Source of the DNA: Polynucleobacter brandtiae
GTDB lineage: Bacteria > Pseudomonadota > Gammaproteobacteria > Burkholderiales > Burkholderiaceae
Length of the DNA stretch: 64,000 nt
Direction of reading: 5' to 3'
NCBI RefSeq assembly: GCF_002797575.1
Contig: NZ_PGTX01000004.1
Location: 62,001 to 126,000 of the forward strand
Each line of letters starts with the position of its first letter. Positions within the stretch are counted from its first letter, which is position 1. Below are positions 52,507-61,111 of the stretch, one piece after another. Both the position numbers and the translations under genes were made by a program. The notes under the pieces were generated by a model that had not been told where the DNA came from, made no database searches, and was given only the letters and a program-made list of their open reading frames with translations.

Positions 52507-53952
52507 TTAGTCTGCTAATTTGGCCCATATCATCATGGCGCGATTACCCCTTTGACGCAAGTGCGCTAAAGCTTGCGATGTGGCATCGACTTGATCGTCA
52601 TAGCGCGTTCCAGGAAAGGTTAAGAGCTCATGCTCAAAGGCTTCTAACCAAGGCGCCTGATTGGGTAAGTACACCAGGCCAGCCTCAAAAAGATCAGACA
52701 CCGCATGTAGACGCATCACTTTATCGGTACCCGCTGGAGGTACGTAGGGCACAATTTTGTAGCGATACATTTGCTGAAGTTCTTGGATCAAAGAGGTGCC
52801 CGAGGATTTATCCTCGATCACAATCGGACGAGGCTCAAATTGCTCTGCTTTTTCAATCACCCGCTTTTTAAGGGTGGGGTAGTCTAGTTTCTCGCGATGG
52901 ACATCTAAAATATAGTAGTGCTCCTCAATCATCATTACGGTTACGCATACGCTGTAGTCGTTCAGATCACCGGCTTTATGAGCGGTATCCCAGCTTTGGA
53001 TTGTCATGGATATGCCTTCAGGCAAAGGCTGCTCCTTGTCATAACGCATGATCCAGTTCGATTTAATAATCGATCCACCAACTGGGCTGGGGTTTTGTTG
53101 ATATTGACTGGAGAAATTGAAGTTTCCAATTCGCGCTTTGGTTGCCTTGAGCATCTCAATTGTTTCACGCTCAGAATGCAAGGGCTCACCTTCCTGGCGT
53201 TGCCAAGAGCGGGTACCTAGTAAATCGGTAATCTCAAATAGTTCGTCTTGCTCGGCGATGGCCGGAAGATTGAGTACCGTCCAATTTCCATGTTCTAGCG
53301 CATGACCGACTAAATCATCTTGATGTAAGCGCTGCATGATCAAAATAATACAGCCGTTCTTTTTATCGTTTAAGCGACTCAGTAGGGTGTTGTCATACCA
53401 ATCATTGACAGATTGGCGCCGGGTTTGAGAGAGGGCATCATCGGGTTTCATGGGATCGTCTAAGATAATAAAATCGGCTCCGCGACCAGTTAATACGCCT
53501 CCTACGGAAGTAGCCATACGGCCGCCTCCTTTGGTAGTCATAAAGTCATTGACCGCCATCTTTCTAGGATCGAGCCTTGTAGCAAAGAGGGTTTGATAAA
53601 AAGTACTTTGCATGAGTTTGCGAGACTCTAGTGCTAGGTTATCGGCTAGGTCTTGACCATACGAGGCGCAGATAATGCGCGCCGAAGGATCATGCGCTAG
53701 TAGCCAGGCAGGCATGCAGACCGAAGCGCAGTGGGACTTGAGGTAACGCGGCGGCAAATTAATAATCAGGCGCTTAGTTATACCAGTGCGGCAATTTTCT
53801 AAATGCGTCCCAATTAAGTAAATATAGGGCGCCAGTAGCAATTGCGTTTGAGGGTTGAGCTCATAAAAGGCGCGCTCGGTAAAAGTGACAAAGTCATTAC
53901 GTATGATGGTGCGATATTCTTGTTGCGTTATTTGGATGGTGGTGTCATTCAT
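52507..53952 (-). CDS. terL: Phage terminase large subunit
   Basis: The ATPase-nuclease that cuts and pumps DNA into phage heads. The 481-residue product has a Walker A-like NLPPRYLKSH (residues 65-74), ATPase motif FIILDDPMKPDD near 155, and an RNase H-like nuclease with QSWDTAHKAGD near 320, VIEDKSSG near 395 and DDQVDATSQAL near 455. All are intact, so it looks functional. It overlaps the DUF5681 gene by 4 bp. No portal, protease, capsid or tail gene is nearby, which is unusual for a phage remnant with an intact terminase. Confidence 0.92.
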   Translation of the reverse strand: MNDTTIQITQQEYRTIIRNDFVTFTERAFYELNPQTQLLLAPYIYLIGTHLENCRTGITKRLIINLPPRYLKSHCASVCMPAWLLAHDPSARIICASYGQDLADNLALESRKLMQSTFYQTLFATRLDPRKMAVNDFMTTKGGGRMATSVGGVLTGRGADFIILDDPMKPDDALSQTRRQSVNDWYDNTLLSRLNDKKNGCIILIMQRLHQDDLVGHALEHGNWTVLNLPAIAEQDELFEITDLLGTRSWQRQEGEPLHSERETIEMLKATKARIGNFNFSSQYQQNPSPVGGSIIKSNWIMRYDKEQPLPEGISMTIQSWDTAHKAGDLNDYSVCVTVMMIEEHYYILDVHREKLDYPTLKKRVIEKAEQFEPRPIVIEDKSSGTSLIQELQQMYRYKIVPYVPPAGTDKVMRLHAVSDLFEAGLVYLPNQAPWLEAFEHELLTFPGTRYDDQVDATSQALAHLRQRGNRAMMIWAKLAD

Positions 53953-54404
53953 GAAAAGCCTTTCTTCTCAGGTTCTGCAGTTGGGGTAGGGAGTTGGCCT
54001 TGTAAGCGCCGCATTAAGTTTTGCATCACTTGGCGATCTTCTTGTGGAAGGGTTTCAATGACTGAGGGAGCCTTGAGAGCCTCTTGATATTCGTGCTGCT
54101 GTGATACGCCTAGTACAAGGTTAGCGGCCCTGTGGTCTCCCGCCATCGCTTTATTGACCATCTGCTTGGCAATTACTTCACCTTTTTTGACTGTTTTGCT
54201 TCGCCCGTTTTCATTAATGGTGATAGTAGACTTGAGCTCCTCAACCAAAATAGTTTGTAAGCTGCGCGAACCTGTCGGACGCCCCTTGGGATTGCCGCTC
54301 TTACCCTTTTTAAATTGGGTTTTTTTGGGTGGGCTACGATACCCCACGCGGTAGGCAGCATTGTTAACATTGTTAGCATTATTGAATTGATCGGGTTTAG
54401 ACAT
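53949..54404 (-). CDS. DUF5681 family protein (terminase-associated)
   Basis: A 151-residue protein with the DUF5681 signature YRSPPKKTQFKKGKSGNPKGRPTGSRSL near residues 22-50, a basic DNA-contacting loop, then helices with VKKGEVIAKQMVNKAMAGDHRAANLVL. Such proteins are typically encoded next to large terminases and may act as the small terminase or DNA-recognition subunit; this is inference from position. The N-terminus has an Asn-rich stretch from AT-rich repeats. It overlaps terL by 4 bp and the methyltransferase gene by 8 bp. Confidence 0.85.
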   Translation of the reverse strand: MSKPDQFNNANNVNNAAYRVGYRSPPKKTQFKKGKSGNPKGRPTGSRSLQTILVEELKSTITINENGRSKTVKKGEVIAKQMVNKAMAGDHRAANLVLGVSQQHEYQEALKAPSVIETLPQEDRQVMQNLMRRLQGQLPTPTAEPEKKGFS

Positions 54405-55803
54405 GACTTGCTTTCGCTTTGGCTTCCAATGCTTCAGTTACTGCATTAGCTTTCATACGCTCCTCAAAGCGTTTATTTGATGCTGCGTGGATAGCGGCTT
54501 GCCCAGTAATTTCTTGCCAGCGGGTAATCGCGAGATCCACGTACGCTGGAGAGAGCTCTACTCCATAGCAAATACGACCCGTGCGCTCACTCGCAAGAAG
54601 TGTGGTGCCGCTACCCAAAAAGGGATCGAGAACAAACTCGCCGCGTGCCGAGCAATCCAAAATCGCATCTACAACGAGATTAATCGGCTTAACAGTTGGG
54701 TGCATTGCTAAGAGGTCGCCTTCATGACCTTGGCGAGTCAATGTGTTGGCACCTGCGTACTGCCACACATTGGTGCGATAGCGCCCATGTTTGCCCAGCT
54801 CGACATTATTGCGGTGAGGACTTTTACCATTTTTAAACACCAAGATAAGCTCATGTTGACTGCGATATAGTGATCCCATGCCGCCTTTATCTTTGACCCA
54901 GACGCAGATGTTCTTGAGCTCTGTATAGGCACTCAAGCCTGCCGTATGAATCTCTGGAAGATGACGCCAGTCCATACACACATAATGAATTGAACCTGCT
55001 TTGCTATGGCTCGCCAGTAAGTTTAGTGAGCGCTCTAAAAACTGGGTGAATTCACTAGAGCTCATCTCGCCACTGGCCATCGCAAATTCGGGATGTTTGG
55101 GCTGAGTGATCTGTGCCATTAACTTTTTGCCATCATCGCTTTGATTGCTTTTATTATTTCGCCTGCCACTCACGTGTCCTTCAATGGGTACATTAAAGGG
55201 TGGATCGGTAAAAATGAGACCTGCTTTTTTGCCCGCCATAAGCCTTTCAAATGTGGTTTCTTCTAACGCTGAGCCGCAGATCAGCCGATGCTTACCTAAA
55301 AGCCACAGATCGCCTAGCGCACTGACTGGTTTGGTGGGTACTGGCGGGAGTGTATCTTCTGCAGAAGCAGCAGTAAGACTCTCAAAGCCGGAAATATGTA
55401 GATCAATCTCTCCCATCGAAAAACCAGTGTCTTCTAGGTTAAAGCTCAAATCCAAATTACTGAGTTCTAAGAAAATTTCCCCTAATAGCGCTTCGTCCCA
55501 GGAGGCATTTTCGGTTAGGCGGTTATCGGCAATCGCAAAGGCTTTGGCTTGCTCTTTGGTAAGGTGATCGAGTGTAATGACCGGAATTTGCGGCAGGTCT
55601 AAAAGCTTGGCAGCTTCGACTCGGCCGTGGCCGCAAAGTATTTGATGACTGGCATCAATCAGTATAGGGACATTAAAGCCAAAGGCCTGAATGCTTTTGG
55701 CAATCTGACGTATCTGCTGTTTGCTATGAATCCGAGCATTGCGCGGATCGGCTTGTAATTCGCTGGGTAATTTAAAGCTGGTGTTTGGTAAAGCGGATTT
55801 CAT
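54397..55803 (-). CDS. ParB-domain / DNA adenine-type methyltransferase fusion
   Basis: A 468-residue protein in two parts. Residues 8-100 are a ParB/Srx-like nuclease-fold domain (LQADPRNARIHSKQQIRQIAKSI, ILCGHGRVEAAKLL). Residues 165-455 are a DNA methyltransferase of the beta order, with the catalytic DPPF at 200-203, AMHPTVKP, and the AdoMet loop FVLDPFLGSGTTLLASE near 395. DPPF suggests N6-adenine or N4-cytosine methylation. No restriction enzyme is present. It begins the operon with DUF5681 and terL, using AGGAGCC as ribosome-binding site. It may mark element DNA for packaging or protection (inference). Confidence 0.9.
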   Translation of the reverse strand: MKSALPNTSFKLPSELQADPRNARIHSKQQIRQIAKSIQAFGFNVPILIDASHQILCGHGRVEAAKLLDLPQIPVITLDHLTKEQAKAFAIADNRLTENASWDEALLGEIFLELSNLDLSFNLEDTGFSMGEIDLHISGFESLTAASAEDTLPPVPTKPVSALGDLWLLGKHRLICGSALEETTFERLMAGKKAGLIFTDPPFNVPIEGHVSGRRNNKSNQSDDGKKLMAQITQPKHPEFAMASGEMSSSEFTQFLERSLNLLASHSKAGSIHYVCMDWRHLPEIHTAGLSAYTELKNICVWVKDKGGMGSLYRSQHELILVFKNGKSPHRNNVELGKHGRYRTNVWQYAGANTLTRQGHEGDLLAMHPTVKPINLVVDAILDCSARGEFVLDPFLGSGTTLLASERTGRICYGVELSPAYVDLAITRWQEITGQAAIHAASNKRFEERMKANAVTEALEAKAKASHV

Positions 55804-55883
55804 AAAGGCTCCTTTTTTGGGAAATTAAGGAACCTTTGTACGGAAAAAATTAAGCCATGTCTAAAGGAGGTAACCCCCTGTGA

Positions 55884-56516
55884 TTAGGGTGGGGTTTTCT
55901 CCTTTTGCTTATGAAACTCTTCTATGGCACGTTTTGCAAAATGCTCGGGGCTACCTTCAACCTCGAGTATTCCAAAGACATCCGTCACCAGCCTTAAAAA
56001 ATCACTGCTCGCTGGATGCCCTTCTAATATGGAGTCGACCTGAATAGTTGGCGGTTTAGCAGTTAGTTGACGATAGTTGCCAGCCAAACTCTTAGCTAGG
56101 TCAAGAGCCCTAAATTTTGCGGGGCGGCCTCCCGTGTTTGGTTGCTGTCCATCATTATTGTCGTGTAGTGATTCCAGGGCGTCATGAATGGTGGCAATCA
56201 TTTTCTGGCAGGCCGATCGCAGATCACTTCTGGCAGATTTACCAGGAATTGCCAAAATCGTGCTTTGATGAATTTGCGTGAGGTAATGCTCTAAATCGGT
56301 AGTTTTGCTCAGCAGGCGTTGTAATTCAACGTTGACTACAGCAGGCTTTTTAATAAAATTATTGGGAAAGGGTAGATGAACAACCCCGCTCATTTGCTGG
56401 GCTAAAAATCCAATATATCGATCAAGATATTCGTGGCGCTCGTCCAGTATTGGGAGGCGTGCAAAAGCTTGAGTTAGTTCTAAGATGAGTTGCGTTGAGG
56501 ATTTTTTGGGGTTCAT
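55884..56516 (-). CDS. Uncharacterised protein of the mobile element
   Basis: I do not recognise this 210-residue protein. It is soluble with no signal peptide. A TGGRPAKF motif near residue 129 recalls short basic linkers of DNA-binding phage proteins, and the C-terminal half is mostly helical. It lies 80 bp upstream of the methyltransferase gene on the same strand and could be the first gene of that operon. Position suggests a regulatory or packaging-accessory role, but sequence does not show one. Confidence 0.65.
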   Translation of the reverse strand: MNPKKSSTQLILELTQAFARLPILDERHEYLDRYIGFLAQQMSGVVHLPFPNNFIKKPAVVNVELQRLLSKTTDLEHYLTQIHQSTILAIPGKSARSDLRSACQKMIATIHDALESLHDNNDGQQPNTGGRPAKFRALDLAKSLAGNYRQLTAKPPTIQVDSILEGHPASSDFLRLVTDVFGILEVEGSPEHFAKRAIEEFHKQKEKTPP

Positions 56517-57156
56517 TGGATGTGTTGATCGTCGTACAGCATAGGTTCTCTTTGTATGATTTCGAGATTGTCAGGTATTTTCATTAATCTTGATTATGCG
56601 AGATTTGAGCTCATGAATAAAATATTCACATGATGAGGATAGTGGTATTTCTGTTGTTGAAAGATTAGCAAGTTTTCGTATTAATCATAGCTCCAAAAAA
56701 TTAAAAATGACTTATCAAAGAGATCCAAAATAAAATCAGGGTAAAACCATCTGTACTTGGTGTCTCATGTTTTATCGTTATGTCATAACTTACAGGCGCC
56801 AACAATCTGGGTTAGTTGACTGAAAATATTTAAAACCATATTTAAGCTTTGCAAATATATCTATTTATGCCCCGAATAAATTAATTTAGCCCGTTAAGAG
56901 TCGCATCCTTAGGTTATGTTGTACATAATTAAAACTATGTAGTAACTATTAAGTGCTTGGGTTGCAACGTTAATCAACGAGCATCTTACTCAGTTGGGCT
57001 AATTTAACTTCATCGCTGTAAATTTGACATTTTTATCTCCCAGGCAATCTGTATTAAGTTGACTATTTATTTATCTAAAGCAAATATGTGTTTATGAGGA
57101 AATAACTAATATTTTCGATTAATCAAATAACCTTAATTTAGATAGGAAAATTTATT
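56517..57156. other. 640-bp A+T-rich gap without a gene
   Basis: Strongly A+T-rich, between divergent transcription units. One 36-codon frame without a start codon (about 56615-56730) is open but resembles no protein I know. Promoter-like TTGACA (57024) and TTGACT (57059) have poor -10 partners. I see no tRNA, no repeat of the tRNA-Ser end and no insertion sequence. It probably holds the right end of the element. Confidence 0.5.
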
Positions 57157-58131
57157 ATGGATTTATCGGCCGAACCCCCAGAAATTATTCTTGCAGGAGT
57201 TTTAAGAAAGATCGATGGCGCCTATTCACCAAATACTTTACGTGCTTATAAGGCTGATTTTCTAGAATTTATTCGATTTTGTAATGAACGAGAGTTGCCG
57301 CCTTTGCCGGCAAGCTATGAGGCGCTAGCCTTGTTTATAGACAAAAACGTCGAAAGGGGCTGCAGTGTGAACTTTATTAAGCGCAAAGTTAGTGCAATTG
57401 CGTCAATTCATAAATTTTGCCGCTTTTCTAACCCCGCCCATGATGTTGATGTGCAACTCGCATTACGACGCATGGCTAGAAAAAATGGACGACTTAACAA
57501 GCAAGCTTACGGTTTAAATAGAAATTTATTTGAAGATTTAATGAATGCAACAGGCGATGATATTCTTGGCAAGCGCGATAGGGCGCTTTTGCAGTTAGGT
57601 TATTCCAGTCTATGTCGCCGTCACGAATTAGTGGAGCTATTAGCACAAGACATTAAGCATAACGAAGATGGATCTGTGCTGCTACATCAACGAGCAAGCA
57701 AGATGGATACCTTAAGACGGGGCAGATGGATATATCTTCCTCCTGAAGTGTGGGTAGATGTACAGATTTGGCTCGAGGCTGCGCAAATTAAAGAGGGGCC
57801 AATTTTGAGGGGTATAAGGCGTGGTGGTCAGGTAATGATGGAAGCTTACGGACCAGGCGCAATTAATCGAACATATAAACGCCTAGCTAGAAAAGCAGGA
57901 TTTGATGAGGCACTGGTAGCTGAATTAACGAGTCACTCGACTAGGGTTGGGGCTGCGCAAGAGTTATTGAGAACAGGGGCATCACTTTTGCAGGTTATGC
58001 AACGTGGTGGCTGGGGCTTACCGCAAAGCGTCCTTAAATATGTGAAAAATGCGGATATGGTTCATGAATACCCCACTTGGCGCAAAAAATACTTTGAAGA
58101 TTCTGGGCAAGCCTCGCCTATAGAAAAATAG
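57157..58131 (+). CDS. Tyrosine recombinase / phage-type integrase
   Basis: A 324-residue site-specific recombinase. The N-terminal SAM-like domain spans residues 20-110 (SPNTLRAYKADFLEFIRFC). The catalytic set is visible: Arg154 or 155 in SLCRRHELVEL, Lys182, His260-x-x-Arg263 in HSTRVGAAQELL, Trp286 in the fifth position, and nucleophile Tyr295 in SVLKYVKN. It is closer to XerC/D-like enzymes than to long phage integrases. No excisionase or clear attachment site is beside it. It may belong to the element on its left or mark the polysaccharide island on its right. Confidence 0.88.
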   Translation: MDLSAEPPEIILAGVLRKIDGAYSPNTLRAYKADFLEFIRFCNERELPPLPASYEALALFIDKNVERGCSVNFIKRKVSAIASIHKFCRFSNPAHDVDVQLALRRMARKNGRLNKQAYGLNRNLFEDLMNATGDDILGKRDRALLQLGYSSLCRRHELVELLAQDIKHNEDGSVLLHQRASKMDTLRRGRWIYLPPEVWVDVQIWLEAAQIKEGPILRGIRRGGQVMMEAYGPGAINRTYKRLARKAGFDEALVAELTSHSTRVGAAQELLRTGASLLQVMQRGGWGLPQSVLKYVKNADMVHEYPTWRKKYFEDSGQASPIEK

Positions 58132-58381
58132 CTCAAGAAGGTTGCATTTTTCCGAAAATAATCCCTCCCTGATGGTATTTTTGTGGCTCGACCCCTTTTT
58201 TTGGCTGACTGCACTGATTTTTAACGGTGTTTACCATTTTTTACTTTTAATGAACTTAAAGGTTATTAGGGGTTATTGCTAATGTGGGTAATGGTCTAGC
58301 TTACGATGGAGGCGTTCTTTTTTTGAACAAGAAGACTATAAATGTTAGAATTATTTCATGTATAGCCAGTTTTCATTAAAA

Positions 58382-58395
58382 CTACCAAACGGTAG
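58382..58395 (+). promoter_or_regulatory. Small hairpin before the EPS regulator gene
   Basis: CTACC and GGTAG form a 5-bp stem around AAAC, 9 bp before the start codon. The core CGGTAGC matches part of the ops element (GGCGGTAGC) that recruits RfaH to polysaccharide operons, but the flanks do not match. The rest of 58132-58404 holds nothing recognisable. Confidence 0.3.
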
Positions 58396-58404
58396 CCAAT
58401 AAAC

Positions 58405-58788
58405 ATGTCCCCTGGAGAGATCCAACTTCAAGTGTTGCGCGCCATTGAGTCAAATCCTGAGCTCACTCAGCGCCAGTTAGCCTGCGTCTTAGGTGTGAGC
58501 TTGGGCAAGGCTCACTATTGTGTGAAAGCGTTAGTGGGTAAAGGTTTGGTCAAAATGGGAAACTTTAGCCACAGTCAGAAAAAATTGGGTTACGCTTACT
58601 TATTAACCCCCAAGGGCATTAAAAGCAAAGCAGCACTGACGGCTCATTTTTTACAGCGTAAGATGGCCGAATATGAAGAATTACGCCAAGAAATTGAGTC
58701 CGCAGCTAAGGATTCAAGGGTTAAGAAGTCTCAATTGGGGGGGGGGGGGCTTAAAAAGCCTGCCTCTGAACTTGTAACCCATAAATGA
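58405..58788 (+). CDS. MarR-type EPS-associated transcriptional regulator
   Basis: A 127-residue winged-helix regulator that belongs to the MarR-like group found at the head of exopolysaccharide clusters. The helix-turn-helix is in residues 5-55 ([40 protein letters not shown]), followed by the wing and a dimerisation helix (residues 80-105). A run of 13 G bases encodes the Leu-Gly-Gly-Gly-Gly tail near residue 112; slippage would change the last 15 residues but not the DNA-binding part. It precedes ugd and probably controls the locus. Confidence 0.85.
   Translation: MSPGEIQLQVLRAIESNPELTQRQLACVLGVSLGKAHYCVKALVGKGLVKMGNFSHSQKKLGYAYLLTPKGIKSKAALTAHFLQRKMAEYEELRQEIESAAKDSRVKKSQLGGGGLKKPASELVTHK
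58737..58749 (+). repeat. 13-G homopolymer inside the EPS regulator gene
   Basis: Thirteen consecutive G bases, 39-51 bases before the stop. With 12 G the frame ends after about 12 other residues (at a TAA 8 codons after the run); with 14 G it stops almost at once. This is a slippage-prone tract. Confidence 0.9.
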
Positions 58789-58952
58789 ACATCAAGACCA
58801 GGGTGAGTATAAAAATCAAGCAAGGATCTGCGTTTAAATGGGGCGGAACTGTTACTCAGGATACTGGTCGAGAGCGGGCATTAGCGGGCGCAAGCAATTC
58901 AATCAATTCAAAAACAAGTAGCTTAGGCGCTTATCAACAAAAGAAAGTCTTC

Positions 58953-60119
58953 ATGAAGATCGCAGTTGTCGGAACCGGTTATGTGGGATTATCCAATGCA
59001 ATCTTGCTCTCTCAACATCATGAAGTGGTTTCTTTAGATATCGTTCCGCAGCGAGTAGATTTGCTAAATCGTCGAGCGTCACCAATTGCAGATGTCGAGA
59101 TTGAGGAGTATCTCAAAACCAAGCCCTTAAATTTAAAGGCCACTTTAAATAAAGAAGAGGCCTATGTGGGGGCTGATTTTGTCATTATTGCTACACCTAC
59201 AGATTACGATGAAGTAACGAACTACTTTAATACCGGATATATTGAAGCAGTAGCGCGTGATGTCATGGTAATCAATCCCAATGCAGTGATGGTGATTAAA
59301 TCGACTATTCCAGTGGGATATGTAGAGCAACTGCGCAAGAAACTCAATTATCAAAACATTATTTTTTCACCAGAGTTTTTGCGTGAAGGTAGAGCGCTTT
59401 ACGATAACTTACACCCCTCACGCATTGTGGTGGGTGAGCAGTCAGAGCGTGCCAAAGTCTTTGCGGATTTACTGCAAGAAGGTGCGATTAAGAAAGATGT
59501 TCCAACGCTTTTTACCAATCCAACGGAAGCTGAGGCGATCAAACTTTTTGCTAATACGTACTTAGCGATGCGAGTGGCCTACTTTAATGAATTAGATACC
59601 TATGCCGCCATCCATGGTTTGGATACACGTCAGATTATTGAAGGTGTTGGTTTAGACCCACGAGTAGGACCTCATTACAACAATCCTTCCTTTGGTTATG
59701 GCGGCTATTGTTTGCCAAAAGACACCAAGCAGTTATTGGCTAATTATCAAGATGTGCCGCAAAACTTGATGCAAGCCATTGTGAATTCGAACTCAACGCG
59801 CAAAGACTTTATTGTGCAGGATATTTTGGCGCGCAATTCGAAGGTAGTTGGTATTTATCGCTTAATTATGAAAGCAGGCTCAGACAATTGGCGAGCTTCG
59901 AGTATTCAGGGAATTATGAAGCGCCTCAAGGCCAAGGGAATTGAAGTAATTGTGTATGAACCCATCTTAGGTCAAAAAGAATTTTTTAACTCCGAAGTCC
60001 TGGATGATTTGGATATATTTAAAGAACGAGCTGACTTAATTGTTTCCAATCGTTTAGTCGATGAGTTAAATGACGTGACAGCAAAGGTTTACACGCGCGA
60101 TTTATTTGGGGGAGATTAA
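58953..60119 (+). CDS. ugd: UDP-glucose 6-dehydrogenase
   Basis: Oxidises UDP-glucose to UDP-glucuronate for exopolysaccharide. The 388-residue product equals the E. coli Ugd in length and is very similar throughout. It has the NAD loop [27 protein letters not shown], the [22 protein letters not shown] block and the catalytic cysteine in [16 protein letters not shown] chose ATG 58953; the open frame extends 56 codons upstream to an ATG that overlaps the regulator stop, but that extension is unlike the family and has no ribosome-binding site. Confidence 0.94.
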   Translation: MKIAVVGTGYVGLSNAILLSQHHEVVSLDIVPQRVDLLNRRASPIADVEIEEYLKTKPLNLKATLNKEEAYVGADFVIIATPTDYDEVTNYFNTGYIEAVARDVMVINPNAVMVIKSTIPVGYVEQLRKKLNYQNIIFSPEFLREGRALYDNLHPSRIVVGEQSERAKVFADLLQEGAIKKDVPTLFTNPTEAEAIKLFANTYLAMRVAYFNELDTYAAIHGLDTRQIIEGVGLDPRVGPHYNNPSFGYGGYCLPKDTKQLLANYQDVPQNLMQAIVNSNSTRKDFIVQDILARNSKVVGIYRLIMKAGSDNWRASSIQGIMKRLKAKGIEVIVYEPILGQKEFFNSEVLDDLDIFKERADLIVSNRLVDELNDVTAKVYTRDLFGGD

Positions 60120-60140
60120 GCCCTAGGGATCATAAATATT

Positions 60141-61094
60141 ATGCAAATCTACAATAAACATCAAAAAATTCTCATTACTGGCGGCGCTGGTTTTCTTGGC
60201 TCCCACTTAACGGAAAGGCTGCTTAAAGAGGGTAATGAGGTTTTGGTGGTCGATAATTTCTTTACCGGCACCAAGCACAACCTATCCCATTTGCTGGGCA
60301 ATCCTAACTTAGAGGTGCTGCGTCACGATGTGACTTTTCCGCTCTATGTAGAAACGGACCAAATTTACAACCTCGCTTGCCCAGCATCTCCTGTGCATTA
60401 CCAATATGATCCAGTGCAAACTACCAAGACTAGCGTGCATGGGGCTATCAATATGTTGGGCTTGGCAAAAAGAACGCGTGCTCGCATTTTGCAAGCTTCA
60501 ACTAGCGAGGTGTATGGTGATCCAGAAGTGCATCCTCAGCCAGAAGAGTATTGGGGTAAGGTAAATCCGATTGGTATTCGTTCTTGCTATGACGAGGGTA
60601 AGCGCTGCGCGGAAACTCTATTTTTTGATTACAACCGCCAACACAATCTTGACATCAAAGTCGTGCGAATCTTTAATACCTACGGCCCACGTATGCATCC
60701 CAATGATGGCCGGGTAGTGAGTAATTTCATTGTCCAGGCACTACAAGGCAAAGACATCACTATTTATGGTGATGGTCACCAAACCAGAAGCTTTTGTTAT
60801 GTTGACGACCTCATCGATGCCATGGTGCGAATGATGAATTCGGAGGATGGCTTTACGGGCCCGGTCAATATTGGTAATCCAGGTGAGTTCACGATTCTGC
60901 AATTAGCAGAAATAGTAATTAAGCTCACTGGTAGTAAATCCAACATTGTTCATCAGGCTTTACCATCGGATGATCCTAAGCAACGCCAACCCAATATTGA
61001 TTTGGCTAAAGTAAAGCTGGGTTGGGAGCCTAAGGTCACTCTTGAAGATGGCCTTAAAGAGACGATTGCGTACTTTAGGAAGTTTGGCGGTTGA
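60141..61094 (+). CDS. UDP-glucuronate decarboxylase (UDP-xylose synthase)
   Basis: Converts UDP-glucuronate, the product of the preceding gene, to UDP-xylose. The 317-residue extended short-chain dehydrogenase has [12 protein letters not shown] for [27 protein letters not shown] and the catalytic Tyr-x-x-x-Lys in [13 protein letters not shown]. The [21 protein letters not shown] stretch is typical of this family. It lies 21 bp after ugd, so both belong to one polysaccharide operon, and xylose or a derived sugar is probably in the polymer. Confidence 0.92.
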   Translation: MQIYNKHQKILITGGAGFLGSHLTERLLKEGNEVLVVDNFFTGTKHNLSHLLGNPNLEVLRHDVTFPLYVETDQIYNLACPASPVHYQYDPVQTTKTSVHGAINMLGLAKRTRARILQASTSEVYGDPEVHPQPEEYWGKVNPIGIRSCYDEGKRCAETLFFDYNRQHNLDIKVVRIFNTYGPRMHPNDGRVVSNFIVQALQGKDITIYGDGHQTRSFCYVDDLIDAMVRMMNSEDGFTGPVNIGNPGEFTILQLAEIVIKLTGSKSNIVHQALPSDDPKQRQPNIDLAKVKLGWEPKVTLEDGLKETIAYFRKFGG

Positions 61095-61111
61095 GATTAA
61101 CGTTTTTTTGA

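Noticed and set aside
56615-56730. 36-codon open frame without start codon in the gap before the tyrosine recombinase
   Set aside because: There is no start codon, no ribosome-binding site and no recognisable similarity; it could be chance or a small fragment.
58785-58952. 56-codon N-terminal extension of ugd overlapping the regulator stop
   Set aside because: It has no ribosome-binding site and does not match the Ugd family, whose N-terminus begins exactly at ATG 58953.
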